A DNA stretch of 64,000 bases from Anomaloglossus baeobatrachus (GCF_048569485.1 NC_134356.1:532282556-532346555); one strand, 5' to 3'; positions 11,366 through 23,616 are shown, numbered from the stretch's first letter. Notes: generated from the sequence alone by a model not told the origin. Numbers and translations: made by a program.

Positions 11366-11941
11366 TTAATCTGACTGATTACTGGCATCCACTTAGCACC
11401 CCTTGATGGCTAAACTTGTTAATTCTGATTATGAGCTTTGACCTTGTTTGACTATCTCAATCTGTCATTGCAGAGTTTTGCTTTTCACCAGCACTTGTAT
11501 TAAGCATTGTTCATTAGTGATATTGGGATTTTACTTTATATATTGAATGCATCTCTGCTCTCTCTGAGTACACACTCTTATTATAGTACTTATTTTGTGC
11601 TGTTTTTTATCATCTGTCTATGTGTTACAATTGTCAAAGCTTTACATCATGTTTTATATGTGCTGGATGCCTTGTCCATTTTATATGTACTAATTTCTGA
11701 CCCAGCCTGTCAGTTTTCTCTTCTATCTGTGCCCTGCATGTAACTGTCACCTTGTACACTTATTTTTTATCTGCCGGCCTGTTTTGCCGCTGATCTTTTT
11801 GTGCCAGTTGTTATTTATTAAAAATATTTGCACTTTACTCTTTGTCCTCCAGTTCTTGTTTGATGTTCAGAGTGTGCTAAGACAGGTGCCATGTTTTGGC
11901 TTTTCTGTTTTTCCTTCAATTTTTGGTCTTCATGCTTACTA

Positions 11942-12315
11942 ATCTTCTTCACTTTGTAGGTATTGATAGACTACATGTGGGGAATAGAAGGGGGGATGTG
12001 ACGAGAAGACTGGGACAGTTCGAGTGCAAGTGGATTACTCTTATAAGAAGTATGAAGCCAATTGGCTTTAATGACCAATGGGGATTTGCCAATTTCCTGT
12101 GAGTTTTCCATTTGCGCTCCTTCAATTAACATCAATATATATTATACTGTCCTTTTGTCATCCATGGAAGGGTTGTTTTGACCGTATCCCTTATGAATGT
12201 TCATTCAATGTCGATATTCTACACTTCTTCCTCTGCTTAATTTATAAGTATATTTTCCACCACATCAAGTATATCTATTCCACCTATGGTGTGTGCAAAG
12301 GGGAGCAGCACCTTT
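11942..12315 (+). repeat. Right copy of the 372-bp duplication flanking PLE-1b
   Basis: Near-identical to 8923-9294. This copy continues into the rest of the PLE-1 3' region, so it marks where PLE-1 resumes after PLE-1b. It retains the end of the GIY-YIG ORF (ECKWIT ... NDQWGFANFL). Confidence 0.8.
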
Positions 12316-12910
12316 GTGCTGCTCTCCTCTGTCACATTGTCATATGACTTTTTTGACAGATCGAATTTTTACTCCTTGCTGTGGAATGTCAGATCTTTTT
12401 AGGATTCTTACGATCAGGCCCCACCGGGACAATATTTGGACAATTTTACTTTATCTATGCCATGTACAAAGAGACGCGGCACTTTGGTGCTGCCTCTCTC
12501 TGCAACATTGCTATAGCTGGGTCTTTAATGACCTCATTGGCGATATGGACATTTTGTCTTCCTCCTGTTTTTGGGACGTTTTTGATTTGTTTGATCCCTG
12601 CAAGATCGAATGTGTTTCCTTGATGATACTCGCACCAAATCTAATTTTACCCAGACCATGTTCAAAGGTCGGTGGCACACCTGATGCCACCCCTCTCTGC
12701 AACATTGTCTGCAGGTGGGTCTTTTATGACCTTATTGATAATGTGGTTATATTCCTCCTCCTATAAGATATATGATCCTCTGAAGGTCGAACTATTAGGC
12801 CCTACCATGACAATAATTGCATTCTATTAATATTTAACTTTGCCATGTACAAAGGGAGGTGGGCACCCTTGTGCCGCCTCTCTGCAACATTGCTATTAGT
12901 GGGTCTTTTA
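12270..12910 (+). repeat. Tandem repeats in the PLE-1 3' UTR
   Basis: Four diverged units of roughly 190 bp share 'gccatgtacaaag', a short gc-rich block ('gtgctgcctctctctgcaac') and 'gggtctttaatgacc'. They begin at about 12280, 12460, 12655 and 12840. Confidence 0.7.
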
Positions 12911-13485
12911 TGGCCTTATAATGATGTGGATGCCCCCATGTCTTTCCTTGTATTGGAATTTTTTGTATTTGGACTATTCGGTATTATAAGTACTCCTTGA
13001 CTTGCTAATTGTCTCTCCAGTAAAGGAGACAAACTCTAGCACAGCGCCACCTATTGGAAGTAGCGATCCTAAAAGTCACAAGTGGATTTTCAACAATCCT
13101 TTGCAATATGACTCAGGATATATAAGCCAGATCAGAATCCCTTGACTTGCTAATACTTTGTTGAATTCTTCCTTTGACCTAGGTCACATGTTCTTTTGAG
13201 CCCTATATTCCTTCAGAAATAATGATATATTGATCCTCTGTTCACAATGTAATTGGATATATGAATACATTTATTATGTGAATCTTGTTCTGGGTTTACC
13301 TTGTATCACCAGTTTATAATGAGGGAGTACAGAATGCTTATGTATAATTGTGATTGATATTGATATTTTGGGCTTGCCTAATAAAGAACTTACCTGGACA
13401 AAATGTAAATATATGATCCCTATTTGGAAACATATAGACAGCGTTATGCATCCTAAAATATATATTGTATGATATTACTACCTAT

Positions 13486-14934
13486 TAGTGATGAGCGAGT
13501 ATGCTTGTCACTACTCGGTACTCGCACGAGTATCACTGTACTCGGGCTACTCGGCGGGTACCGAGTAATTTCGCGATACTCGTGCTGTACTCGTGGTCTT
13601 CATCCCTGCATGTTGGCGCTCTTTTCAGAGCCAGCCCTCATGCAGAGATTGGCTGGCAGACCACTGCAATGCCACAGCCCTGTTAGTTGTGGAATTGCAG
13701 TGATTGGCCGGCCTGCACAGCGTGACCGAGCCTTTATACCGGCGGGCGCGCTGTGCTCTGCACACAGCCATCTCATATTCCCTGCTTTCCCCGCCCACAG
13801 GCGCCTATGATTGGTTGCAGTGAGACACGCCCCCACGCTGAGTGACAGGTGTCTCACTGCACCCAATCACAGCAGCCGGTGGGCGTGTCTATACTGTGCA
13901 GTAAAATAAATAAATAAATAATTAAAAAAAACGGCGTGCGGTCCCCTTAATTTTAATACCAGCCAGATAAAGCCATACGGCTGAAGGCTGGTATTCTCAG
14001 GATGGGGAGCCCCACGTTATGGGGAGCCCCCCACCCTAACAATATCAGTCAGCAGCCGCCCAGAATTGCCGCATACATTAGATGCGACAGTTCTGGGACT
14101 GTACCCGGCTCTTCCCGATTTACCCTAGTGCGTTGGCAAATCGGGGTAATAAGGAGTTAATGGCAGCCCATAGCTGCCACTAAATCCTAGATTAATCATG
14201 TCAGGCGTCTCCCCGAGATACCTTCCATGATTAATCTGTAAATTACAGTTAAAAAACACACACACCCGAAAAATCCTTTATTAGAAATAAAAAACAATAA
14301 CAAAGTCCCTCATCACCAATTTATTAACCCCGACAAAGCCCTCCATGTCCGGCGTAATCCACGGACCTTCAGCGTCGCGTCCAGCTCTGCTGCATGCAGG
14401 TGACAGGAGCTGCAGAATACACCGCCGCTCCGCTGAAAAAAAAAATGACCGACATCGCTAGTAAAAAGCACAAAATGTGCGTTTTGGACATCGGAGTGCC
14501 ACACAATGTTTTTACGTAAAATCTTTCATGTAATAATCTCAAAAAGTAACAAACACCAGCTCTATCTTACTATTGGGTATGTGCCCTCAACATTTCCGCC
14601 ATGAAAATTCATTTTGGTGTCATTTTGGAAGGTTTTCTGGTGAGTCTGTAAAAATGGCGTAAAACTCGGACAAAATTGTTCACAACTGTGACTTTTGAGT
14701 GATAAATGCTTCAAGGGGTCTTCCCCATGCTGTTGCCATGTCATTTGAGCACTCTTCTGAGACTTTTGTGACATTTTTAGGGTTTCTACATGCTGCCGGG
14801 GGTCATTTCATAAAAATACTCGGGTCTCCCATAGGATAACATTGGGCTCGGTGCTCGGGCCGAGTACACGAGTATCTTGGGATGCTCGGCCCGAGCCTCG
14901 AGCACCCGAGCTTTTTGGTACTCGCTCATCACTA
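13486..14934. mobile_element. hAT non-autonomous element
   Basis: 16-bp perfect terminal inverted repeats (tagtgatgagcgagta and its complement) and an 8-bp target duplication ctacctat (13478-13485, 14935-14942), the hallmarks of hAT transposons. The subterminal parts are rich in 'ctcgggc' and 'gtactcg' phrases. No transposase frame is seen, so it depends on an autonomous hAT. It was inserted in the PLE-1 3' region. Confidence 0.85.
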
Positions 14935-15029
14935 CTACCTATGTGTTCATTGACCCTGATTGTTAACAATATCGCAAAATTAATTTTATGCATTAAATAA
15001 GGGTTTTGATATATACTTATTGTTTTATA

Positions 15030-15943
15030 TTTATGACGGCCGCCATATTAGGGAAGCATCTTTTCACCCAGGCTACTAAAACATGGCGCTGGTTCCATTA
15101 CATTGACAGCAGGACAAGCACGGAAACTGCGGCGAGCATGCGCGGTTCTCTCCCTCCTGGTCTCGTGGTACTGTCGCGTCATTGCAGGCGACTAAGTCGC
15201 CTCTGGTGACATAGCCCCGCCCCGTTGCCGGGGGGATGGTGCCTCGCGTCCGTGCCCAGCAGCGTCCAGGAAGAAAGTGCTGTGTCTAATTATTAACTGC
15301 AGCTGTGTGGGAACCATATAAAGCGGTCTGACACTCCCTCACATCACTCCCTGATGAAGCTGACGAGAAACGATCGTTGGAGTGGTATGAGGGTCTGTCT
15401 TGACATAGGTAATGTACCTCTAATAACTGGATCATTGCTATGCTGATCATGTTCGCTCTGACATAAGCAATATACCTTTATACTGGGTTCTTTCTCTATA
15501 GTTAGTTGTATGCAAATCTATTAACTTCATGAATGCCTTGGCCGTATAAAATAATGAAAATATGCATATAATCAACTTATCTTGAAAATTGTATAAAATA
15601 ATGAAAGCATATATATAATTAATTTATCTTGCATATCAGATTAACTGCTTTCTTTTGCTCCCCCTTTTATGCAATTGAATAGCTCTTTGGACTTTTTTAT
15701 TCAAGGCTGTATTATAATCCAACACACAGAACCCAACAAAAAAAATATAAAAAATATATAAAAAATTGAATATCATGTATCAGTATTGATCTTTGTGCGG
15801 ATTATCATGTTCTCTTAATTATGACAGACCCTTTTTATCACACCTTTTTGTATTAACATGTCTGTGTGTTTATGTTTTTAATCATGTTCCAATAAAGATT
15901 TTGTATTGATTAAAATGGTCTTTTGAGTATTTTGTATGGGTTT
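15030..15943 (+). promoter_or_regulatory. PLE-1 3' promoter-like region, ribozyme and tail
   Basis: A GC-rich stretch (15030-15300) leads to a TATA box (tataaa, 15317), a hammerhead-like motif 28 bp on (15345-15384), an AT-rich tail and ccaataaagattttg at 15888. In a tandem or pLTR-bearing PLE this block would drive the next unit. The element ends at 15943 against the target duplication. Confidence 0.6.
15345..15384 (+). ncRNA. Hammerhead ribozyme-like motif, PLE-1
   Basis: CACTCC (15345-15350) pairs with GGAGTG (15379-15384) as stem I. Between them are the intact core boxes CTGATGA (15351-15357) and GAAAC (15367-15371), then a mini stem III and GTT. Pairing of stem II is poor, so activity is doubtful. 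Hammerheads in the 3' repeat of PLEs are an established feature of the family. Confidence 0.55.
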
Positions 15944-16801
15944 AGATGCATCGGTGGATGCTGTGAGGCTCATTCCATGGACTTGTTCTCTTTCAAATTC
16001 AGCCAAGAGAGCCCTATGGTTGAAGAACTGGAGAGGAGACTCCACTCCAAATGAAGGCTCTGTGGGATCCCGTGTAAAGAAGAATTCCTCTTCAGGAAAG
16101 GCCTGGACGAGATATTGGAAAAAGCATATAAGTTTAAGAAGGAATTTTCAAAGGCAAACCTCCCAGACTTTAGAAGATTATTCAATCCTACCAGATGAAA
16201 TAGACAGACGAGATCTAAAGAGTGGGAGTCAAAATTGTAAGGAGGGACCCAGAAAAAAACAAATCCAGGATTGATGGTGTTTCGTCCAGGGCCTTCAGAA
16301 AACCCAGAAAACAATGACGTCAAGACCCAGGTAGGTGGGAGGCTTTTATGGTTCCTTCCTGCCTGGGAGATGATTACCTCAAGCCGTTGGATTCTGAGCA
16401 CGGTAGCCGAGGACTTAAAACTCAAATTAACTGCCCCTCCCCAGACAGGTTCATGGTCACAAATACCCAAAACTTGAGAGGGGGCCAGCAAGCCTTGAAG
16501 GACTAACTGAGGTCTTTGTTTTGGAAAGGCATGCTTACCTCAGTTCAGCAGGGAGAAGAGGGGAAAAGTTTTAACAGCCCACTCTTCGTAGTAAAAAATC
16601 CAGATTAATCCTTCAGGGCCATCATAAATTTAAAGGGTCTCATCGATTTATAATACCAAAACGTTTCAGGATGGAGACAGTCGCCAATGCAGTAAACCTT
16701 TTATACCCAGAATGTTTCATGGAAACTATAGACATCAGAGATTTCTATTATCACATAGTTACAAATAAAAATGTTTTGGTACCATGTTAGCCAGTTGAAA
16801 A

Positions 16802-16863
16802 ATTATTGAATGTTCTTAGTGAGAGGAACAAAATTGTTCCTCTCACTGAGAACATTCAATAAT
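16802..16863. repeat. Fold-back repeat inside the DIRS RT
   Basis: Arms 16802-16831 and 16834-16863 (30 nt each) are reverse complements with one mismatch and a 2-nt centre. Origin unknown. Confidence 0.85.
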
Positions 16864-17033
16864 ATTATCCCATATTATCACATACCTATTTTTTAGGGGC
16901 ATCAAAGATTTTTCAGGGTTGCAGTTTTTATTTAGGGTCAGCTTACCCGTTTTCGTGCCCTGCCCTATGGACTCTCAAAGGCCCCCAGAATATTCACAAA
17001 GCTTGTGGCTGTCGGCACATATCAGGGAAAAGA

Positions 17034-17048
17034 ATATCCTCTTTATAC
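17034..17048 (+). repeat. Left target-site duplication of PLE-2
   Basis: atatcctctttatac recurs at 60356-60370 with one mismatch, both inside the DIRS RT, bracketing the 43.3 kb PLE-2 nest. Confidence 0.8.
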
Positions 17049-17894
17049 TGCATAATTCAATTCTCAATGCACAGAGGGTTTTCTGCTTACAGCCATTTTG
17101 TTTATTCTAACTAATAATGTGTTCACATTTGAGGGAACAGTTTATTGGCAGAAAAAAGGCTGCGCAATGGGAACAAGATTTGCACCCAACTACGCAAGCT
17201 TATTTATGGGTGTTTTTGAATCTGTCTTCATTGCGCAGTAGACATTGGTGAAGGGCATGTAATATTTTTCAGTCGATATATTGACGACTTATTCTTTTTA
17301 TGGAAGGGCACTAAAGAGAAAGCCCTTGATATTGTTAATGACCTCAATACCAACTCCTGGGGTTTAACCTTCACAGCAACAATCTCATCCAGTGCCCTCC
17401 AATATCTGTACCTGTTGGTTCAAATTGAGGAGAGGGGTAGGGTGTTCACCTCAACCTATTTTAAACCAGTTGATGTTAATCGTTACCCAAGGTTTGACAG
17501 TGGACACTTCCTTAAATGGATCATCAATGTTGCATATGACCAGTTTTGGAGGGTATGAGAAAATATGCACAAGGGATTTGGACTACTTCAAGAATCTAAA
17601 ATACTCAAAAAGCGATTCTTACAGAAAGGATACCTCATGAAAATGCTACAGGACGCATGTAGTAAAACAAAAGATCTCACCCAGGATTCCTGTATTGGGA
17701 AAATTACCAAATCAAAAGACGCTGACAAAAGTATATCAGATTTGACTAAGTGAGGTCTGGTAACTACCTTTTGTCAGTCTAGAGCAGTGATTCAGAATCT
17801 GATAAATTCTGGTTTATCCTGAAGGGGGATCCCATACTATCTGAGCATCTTACGACTTAACCTAATATTATTTATAGGAAAAATAGATGTTTGT
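17049..17894 (+). pseudogene. PLE-2 reverse transcriptase, 5'-truncated
   Basis: Reads TNNVFTFEG, then motif B GCAMGTRFAPNYASLFMG (about 17160-17213), motif C RYIDDLFFLWKG (about 17273), then the thumb region (KRFLQKGYLMKMLQDA). The start is truncated inside the RT. It carries stops and frame changes. The last 494 bp are repeated at 40482-42544. Confidence 0.75.
17401..17894 (+). repeat. Left copy of a 494-bp duplication flanking PLE-3
   Basis: RT-thumb coding sequence of PLE-2, repeated at 40482-42544 (interrupted there by a Tc1) with roughly 9% mismatches by eye. The two copies bracket PLE-3. Confidence 0.75.
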
Positions 17895-20405
17895 GCCACC
17901 GATCCATGTCTCGTTCTAGTTCTACATCTGCCTACTCCTACACATCAGGTGATGAGGGATCCTCCTCTGCATCAAGAGTGATGTGATTTGTATGATTCGG
18001 GAGCTATCCCCAAGGTCAAGACCCATCAGCAACCTACTCACCTACTCGCAAAGTTACCTCGACGACCAAGGGTAACCATAATAGACATCAAGTAATCAAT
18101 TTTTCTTTGCACGTCTTTTCCGATGCACAGGTGGAGGTCCTTTCAAGGGGCCTCTCCTTCTCCCCGACTAATTCTTTTCATTTTTTTACTACAGTGAAGG
18201 ATACTTATACTTATTTTTTTCCAGAAAACTGATTTTGAAAAAATTGTATACCAAAGAGTCTGCTTCCGGTCTTGAGAGTGATGCTGAAAGAGAGGCTTTA
18301 CAGGTCCTTCAAAGTCTTCTGGATGAACAATCCCCACAATCACCAGGTAATTTTCCCCATCATCTTTTGCCCAGATCAACCAGATTTCCCCCCTTGTCCA
18401 TATGCCCTGCGGTAAATATTGTTGCCAAACTGGTAATTAATGATCTTAAAGAAGTAAGTAAAAGACAAACTTTTGATAATTTTTATAATCTGACTAAAGC
18501 AGAAAGGGAACGCTTTACTTGAATTACAGTCCCTGCGTGACGTCGTTATTAAGGCTGCGGACAAGGGGGGAAATGTGATCTGGCCAATGTCTTTATATAA
18601 AAAGGAGGTCCTAAAACAATTACTTGAACATGATACATACACCAAGTTGACTCATAGCCCTCTCCCTTCTTTTTCCAGTCAATTACATTTTATTCTGAAC
18701 CAGGCTTTGGATAATGGCCTGATCAATCCTAAGGAACGGGACGGGATGCTCGTCAAATACCCACGCATCCCCACATATTATCTTCTTAAAAAAATGTACA
18801 AAGATGCCGTTAATCCACCTGGGCATGCAATAGTGTCTGGCGTGGATGGATGGATTATGCGATCCTATTTGTAAATATATTTACTTTCATTTAAAACCTT
18901 TAGTCGAGTTGCTTCTATCTCATGTCAGGGACACAACGGACGTGCTAAACAGGATTGAGAGCATCTTTGTGGATGAAGGCGTTTATTTGGTTACTGCCGA
19001 TGTGGAAACACTGTACACTTGCATCAGACATGATGACGGAATTGAGGCAGTTCGTTTCTTCCTGGAGGCGGCAGGTCGAAGTGGCATTTTTGATGAGTTT
19101 ATTCTGGAGCTACTCCATTTTGCCCTCACACAATTTTTTTGTTTTTAAGAATGTTTTTTTACCAGCAGAGTCATGGCACTGTGATGGGCGCGGCTTGTGC
19201 CTTGTCGTACACTAATCTCTTCCTCGGTTTTTGGGAGAGGGAGGTGTTTGGTGATGACGGGGCATCGGGCCGCGCCCTGTGCCATGCTGGATATGCTACA
19301 TTGATGATATTTTGTTTTTTTTGGCAGGGCACAGAGAAGCAGCTTAGGCATTTCATGTCTGAATTGAATCAGAATAAGTATAACATCACATTTAGTTATA
19401 AATTTAGTCCCAAATTATTGACTTTCTGGATATTTATATCCAGATTGATGAGAATCGTTCCATTCAGACTGATGTTTTTCGCAAAACTACCGCTACCAAT
19501 TCTCATTTGAATGCAACATCTGCCCATGCACCCTCAACCAGAAATGCCATTCTGACCGGTCAGTTCCTTAGGATGAGACGAATCTGCTCTTTCGATGAAA
19601 GCTTTGAGAAGCAGTGTACAGTGTTGAGGGAGCGCTTCAAGGAGCATGGGTACAAAAACCATTCCATTAAACGTGGTCACTTAAGAGCGAAAAATACGCC
19701 TCGTGAGCGACTGTTACAATACGAAAAAAAAGGGATGAGGGCTGTAATACTAATGTTCATTTTATAGGGACCTTTAATCATGAATGGTAAAGCATGAGGG
19801 ATGTCTTCACTAGACATTGGTCTATTTTGAAGTCTGACCCCATGCTTGCTACCATCCTTCCCGACAGGCCCCTCATGACGGCTTGCAGATCCTTGAACCT
19901 GAGGGACTTGCTTGTCAAGAGTCACTATATCCCCCTCCATTCCCTAATCTCTTTGGATCCAATGGTCCACTCCGTGGTTGTTATCCGTGTGGTCACTGAC
20001 TCGCAAGCGATAATGTCCTTCGTTGTACAACTTTTTATTCTTCGGATGGTTAAAGCTCTTATACCATCAGACATTATATTTCTCATGGCACTACTTTTGT
20101 TGTTTATTTTGCCACTTGTGCATGTTCCCTGACCTACGTGGGATTCACCTCGCATGAGCTCCGCGTTATGGTCAAGGAACATGTACGGGACATTGGAGCT
20201 GCGATGAGTGTCGAGGATGTATCCTTGCTCAAGATGCTTCCTCAGCATTTTAAATCTCACCACGGATGCGACCCTGGGTCTTTAAAAATCTGTGGGATGG
20301 ACGTTGTCCACGGATGGGATAGGGGTGGTGATTTATAGCAACAACTCGCACAGTGTGAAATGAAATGGATTGTGACTTTTGACATGCTCATCCAGAAAGG
20401 TTTGA
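17895..20405 (+). pseudogene. PLE-3 protein: RT and GIY-YIG
   Basis: Motifs in order: a Ser-rich start and VEVLSRGLSFSPTN (about 18130); ADKGGNVIWP (about 18560); PPGHAIVSGVDG (about 18820); motif A TADVETLYTCI (about 18993); motif B GTVMGAACALSYTNLFLG (about 19172); motif C CYIDDILFFWQG (about 19293); NATSAHAPSTRNAILTGQFL (19507); GIY-YIG part LTYVGFTSHELRVMVKEHV (about 20130). The catalytic YIDD is kept. Several stops and frame changes make it a dead copy. Confidence 0.75.
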
Positions 20406-21293
20406 ATGAGGCCTTAAGCTTCTCTTCATTCTTGTGACTGCTCATCAGTTGTTTCTTCTTTTTTCTTGCCCTTTATCCTTTGTCATATCTTTTATTTGTT
20501 CCTTTTTAATTTGTTCCCTGCTTGTCCTTTCATCCCTAGATTCTCTTTTATTGGTCATATGTACAGCCTGCTTTCACCAAGAAGACTTGGAGAAATCCCT
20601 GTTTTTCCATCTGAAGTTGGATTTCTATATTTTCTATATGGATGATATATTGGATTCTTCCCCTGCTGTGTCATTAAGCCATAATTGTCAACTTCTGTAT
20701 TTCAGCCATCCTATATTGGTACCATGATATATGCTTGCTTCATTCATAACTGGAATTTATGTATATGAAAAATTGTATATCTTATTGGATTGTCGTGCCA
20801 CATTTATGATATTTCTATGTATTGTTTGGCATTTGACTCAGCAGATTTATTTACCTTCTTTTGGCATGTGTTAAATCTACCCCTTGCGACCTGATAGCCT
20901 GACCGCTGTGCGCATGCGCTGCTGCCGCGTTGTCCATTGCCCGCCGCTTCCAATGTCTTTATCGCTGTGCCATGCATGCGTGAGATCTATGGCCATCTGC
21001 TCCCGCGGCAGGTGTGCGCTTGCGCCGTTTATGTGGTCATGTGATCGGGTTCACGGTCACATAGTTTTTCCATGTGACTTCCTCATGATAATGTGTACTT
21101 CCGGCGGGTGTGCGCATGCCCTGAATGATGTGGTCATGTGATCGGGACTCCGGTCATATGATTCCGCTAAATGACTATTTAAGGGTGATGTTTGCAAGCA
21201 GGCGCCTCCTCTGCCTCCTCTGATGAAGCTTTATACTTTCAATATGCAAAACATGTTAGGTTTTTTCTTTCCTCTTGTGGCCTCTTGTGGTTT
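20406..21293 (+). promoter_or_regulatory. PLE-3 3' region with promoter-like stretch
   Basis: AT/pyrimidine-rich DNA to about 20880, then a GC-rich stretch (20880-21160) with repeated 'catgtgatcggg' phrases, a TATA-like ctatttaag at 21174, and the hammerhead-like motif. No ORF of interest. Confidence 0.5.
21214..21260 (+). ncRNA. Hammerhead-like motif, PLE-3 (degenerate)
   Basis: CTGATGA (21220-21226), GC...GC stem II, then CAAAAC in place of CGAAAC, and tgttAGG pairing weakly with CCT. About 45 bp downstream of a TATA-like box. Confidence 0.35.
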
Positions 21294-21808
21294 GCCCATT
21301 GAATACCAGATGTTGGGAACTCGGGTGGTAATCAAGTTTAGAAAAAGTTTACCTTTACCCATTTAATGAATCCTCTTCTGATGGTATGGGTGAAGCCCGC
21401 AAATGGTGAGACCGTTCCAAATACAGTATATGTTGTCAGTGATCATTTTAGTAAGTGAAAAATGACATTTGAGCTTGTGAAAATATGGTAATAGGTCCAC
21501 TTTAGGTCCTTACTTGAAAAATCTTAATAGTATACTGTAGATGGCAGTTCCTTCATGAGGTTACTATTTGGATATATTATGAAGGTAGCAACTTATGTCA
21601 GCTCGTATCATAAAGACAATTGAAATGTTTTGTGCCTAGCCCAGGCTGCTGGCCCGTTTGAGCATTGTGACCAGTAGCCTGGATGTTTGTGTCTTATGGT
21701 CACGTTTTCAGTAGTGATATTTCCTCACTTTTAATTGCACCAAGTAAAAGTTATGTTTTATGTTGTAATTTAATACATAGATAACCTGAAGCCCACTCTT
21801 GCTATAGG
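21294..21808 (+). repeat. Left copy of a 515-bp duplication flanking PLE-5
   Basis: From gcccattg to gctatagg; repeated at 39419-39932 at about 92% identity by eye. It belongs to the PLE-3 3' region and brackets PLE-5 and the minus-strand PLE module. Confidence 0.8.
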
Positions 21809-23300
21809 GGAATAAGAAAACTTTGGGTGCACTGCCAGTGATATTGGAAACGTTTGATTAGTTGATTAGAGGGATGCTGCGTCCTGCATGAAAACACAGA
21901 CCAACCAGGGAGAGAAAAGCTCATGCATGGCAGACGCGCAAACCCAGAATGAACTATATCACAGTGATCCTCAGGAAAAGTTGGTGATTAATTTTAAATT
22001 TTATTAAACAATCAAGGTGACACATGAGACAAACATGGTTAAAATCACTTAAAATACATGTAGAAAAAGAGCCCCCACATCTCGCAAGATGTAAATAAGG
22101 GGTACCCCCTGTGCACAATATATAACGGTATGTAAATAGATCTAATCACAATGGGGAAAACAATTGACCCACTAAAGTGGTCGCTGAAGTAACATGTGTT
22201 CGGTCCACCAAACAAATGAACAGAATAGATTCTTTCACAATGAGGTCTGTAATACTAGGGACCGCAACTGTACGCTGAACTGATTGTGAAATTACAGCTA
22301 AGGATAACCCTGAGTGGAGCCGGCAATAATGAAGCCAAAAATATTTGTGGTTAACAATATATGGTGAGACAAGAGCATGCAGGTTATATAGTAATTACAA
22401 TGAGTCGACCATAAATCATGCATAAAGATAAACAGGGACCCTTGTCAAACAATCCCACAGATGGCTCCCAATCAGGTGCCCAAGTGAAAAGATATATATC
22501 AAGCTTCCAACCAGTGAAGGGAGCTAAAAGCACAAGGAGATACCCACAATAGCAGAGACGTGGGGGGACCCCACGCATATCGTTGCGGCCAGCTTCGTCA
22601 GGGGAGGGTGTATCAAAGATTGCAATTAGAAGAGGTATTTATAGAGGATCACAGTTTTAATTAATTGTGAGATAACAACATAATTGAGCATACCGTAGCT
22701 GGTGTGAGTTGGAGCGTGGCAGCCGGCTGTGAACATGGCAGCCGGAAGTGAAGAGAGGGGGCGGGTTTTAGGGCCCAGACCCGGCGTTATGGCCCAGAAT
22801 GTGTGCCATGTATCCAAACTTATATTCACATAGTAATCTATGTTGTATAGCAGGGGCCGGTTTTCGCAGAAGACATTGACAAATAAATGCATAGATATTT
22901 AATAGTCATAAGTCAACTCCGCTGTGACCGGAAATGACGTTATCTCCTTAGGTTACCATGGATACCGAGAACGCTATGGTCACTGCGCATGACAGGGCAC
23001 CTGGCGCTCCAGCAAGGCTGGATATCAAGTGTTAGAGCGCATACACCGATCAGAAGGGAAATATCCCATCGGTGTCTGATCGCTGCGCAGCGTCCAGAGA
23101 GAGTATATCATACAATGATCTGGAGACATGTAGAATAACAGATAAAATCTGCGTGCAAATATAAATAGGTCTCAGACATTCCGAGGACCATATTGATAAT
23201 AACATAGAGCAATATAAAGGCGGTAGGATAGTATAGCTAAATGTTACATATATAAATATCTATAATATGTACAAAATTACCAAAGGGAGATTGACCCAAT
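21809..23300 (-). mobile_element. PLE-4: minus-strand PLE 3' module
   Basis: Read on the minus strand: a GC-rich promoter-like stretch (about 23110 down to 22660), a TATA box (tataaata at about 22643-22636), a hammerhead-like motif (22604-22569), AT-rich DNA and tttaataaaattt at about 22010, ending near 21809. This is the usual PLE 3' plan. It could be a separate truncated insertion or the inverted head of PLE-5, as seen in PLE-7; its motif differs from that of PLE-5. The right border is approximate. Confidence 0.5.
22569..22604 (-). ncRNA. Hammerhead-like motif on the minus strand
   Basis: On the minus strand: CCCC, CTGACGA (one change from CTGATGA), GC...GC stem II, GCAAC (one change from GAAAC), GCGT, GGGG. 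CCCC and GGGG form stem I. TATA box about 32 bp upstream. Confidence 0.45.
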
Positions 23301-23616
23301 AGGGGTAAGACACAGCTATGCATGAAATGCTTTCCAAAAAAATGGTGATTCGCCATAAGGTGGCAGCTACAAGTTGGTACCTGCTCAAAACAAGTGTCCC
23401 AAATGTAGAAACTGGAATAATACAGTCCCTATTGAACCATAAAAACAGTTAATACCACGAAAGTGGATTTATCCTGTATCTGAGTACCTAAAGATTATTG
23501 ATCACATATGAATAATTGCAGAGATGTGCATCTAATTACACGGGAGCCCCTGATACGATGAAAAAACTATTAGTACCAACAGAAAGGCGGATTTATCATC
23601 AGTAGTATCCGTACAC

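Larger units (their letters stand above)
9295..11941 (+). mobile_element. PLE-1b: 5'-truncated PLE 3' region
   Basis: Non-coding. It holds five diverged tandem repeats (9445-10095), a GC-rich promoter-like stretch (10150-10450) with tataaata at 10421, a hammerhead-like motif (10457-10507), the TTAA element 10621-11365, and an AT-rich tail (11370-11941) with ttattaaaaatatttgcac at about 11815. This is the same plan as the 3' regions of PLE-1, PLE-3, PLE-5 and PLE-6. I infer a truncated PLE insertion with no ORF left. The flanks are the 372-bp duplication. Confidence 0.6.
4839..15943 (+). mobile_element. PLE-1: Penelope-like element inserted in the DIRS gag
   Basis: An 11.1 kb insertion bounded by a 16-bp duplication of DIRS sequence. 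It starts with a 39-bp fold-back, then the PLE N-terminal ORF (from ATG 4955), RT and GIY-YIG endonuclease (to about 9050), then 3' sequence ending shortly after an AATAAA at about 15890. Nested inside are a solo LTR (5123-6250), a truncated PLE-1b (9295-11941) that contains a TTAA element, and a hAT MITE (13486-14934). Without these the element is about 5.9 kb, close to the 6.15 kb unit of PLE-6. The coding region has several stops and frame changes, so it is a dead copy. Confidence 0.85.
15944..17048 (+). mobile_element. DIRS fossil, piece 2 (end of gag-like ORF, start of RT)
   Basis: It resumes with the codons DASVDAVRLIP at which piece 1 stopped, continues with the C-terminal part of the gag-like protein (RALWLKNWRGDST), then RT: PLFVVKNP, RAIINLKGL, and ALPYGLSKAPRIFTKL near 16960-17010. 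The sequence stops inside RT where PLE-2 is inserted. Includes a 30-bp fold-back at 16802-16863. Broken, with several breaks beyond the insertions. Confidence 0.8.
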
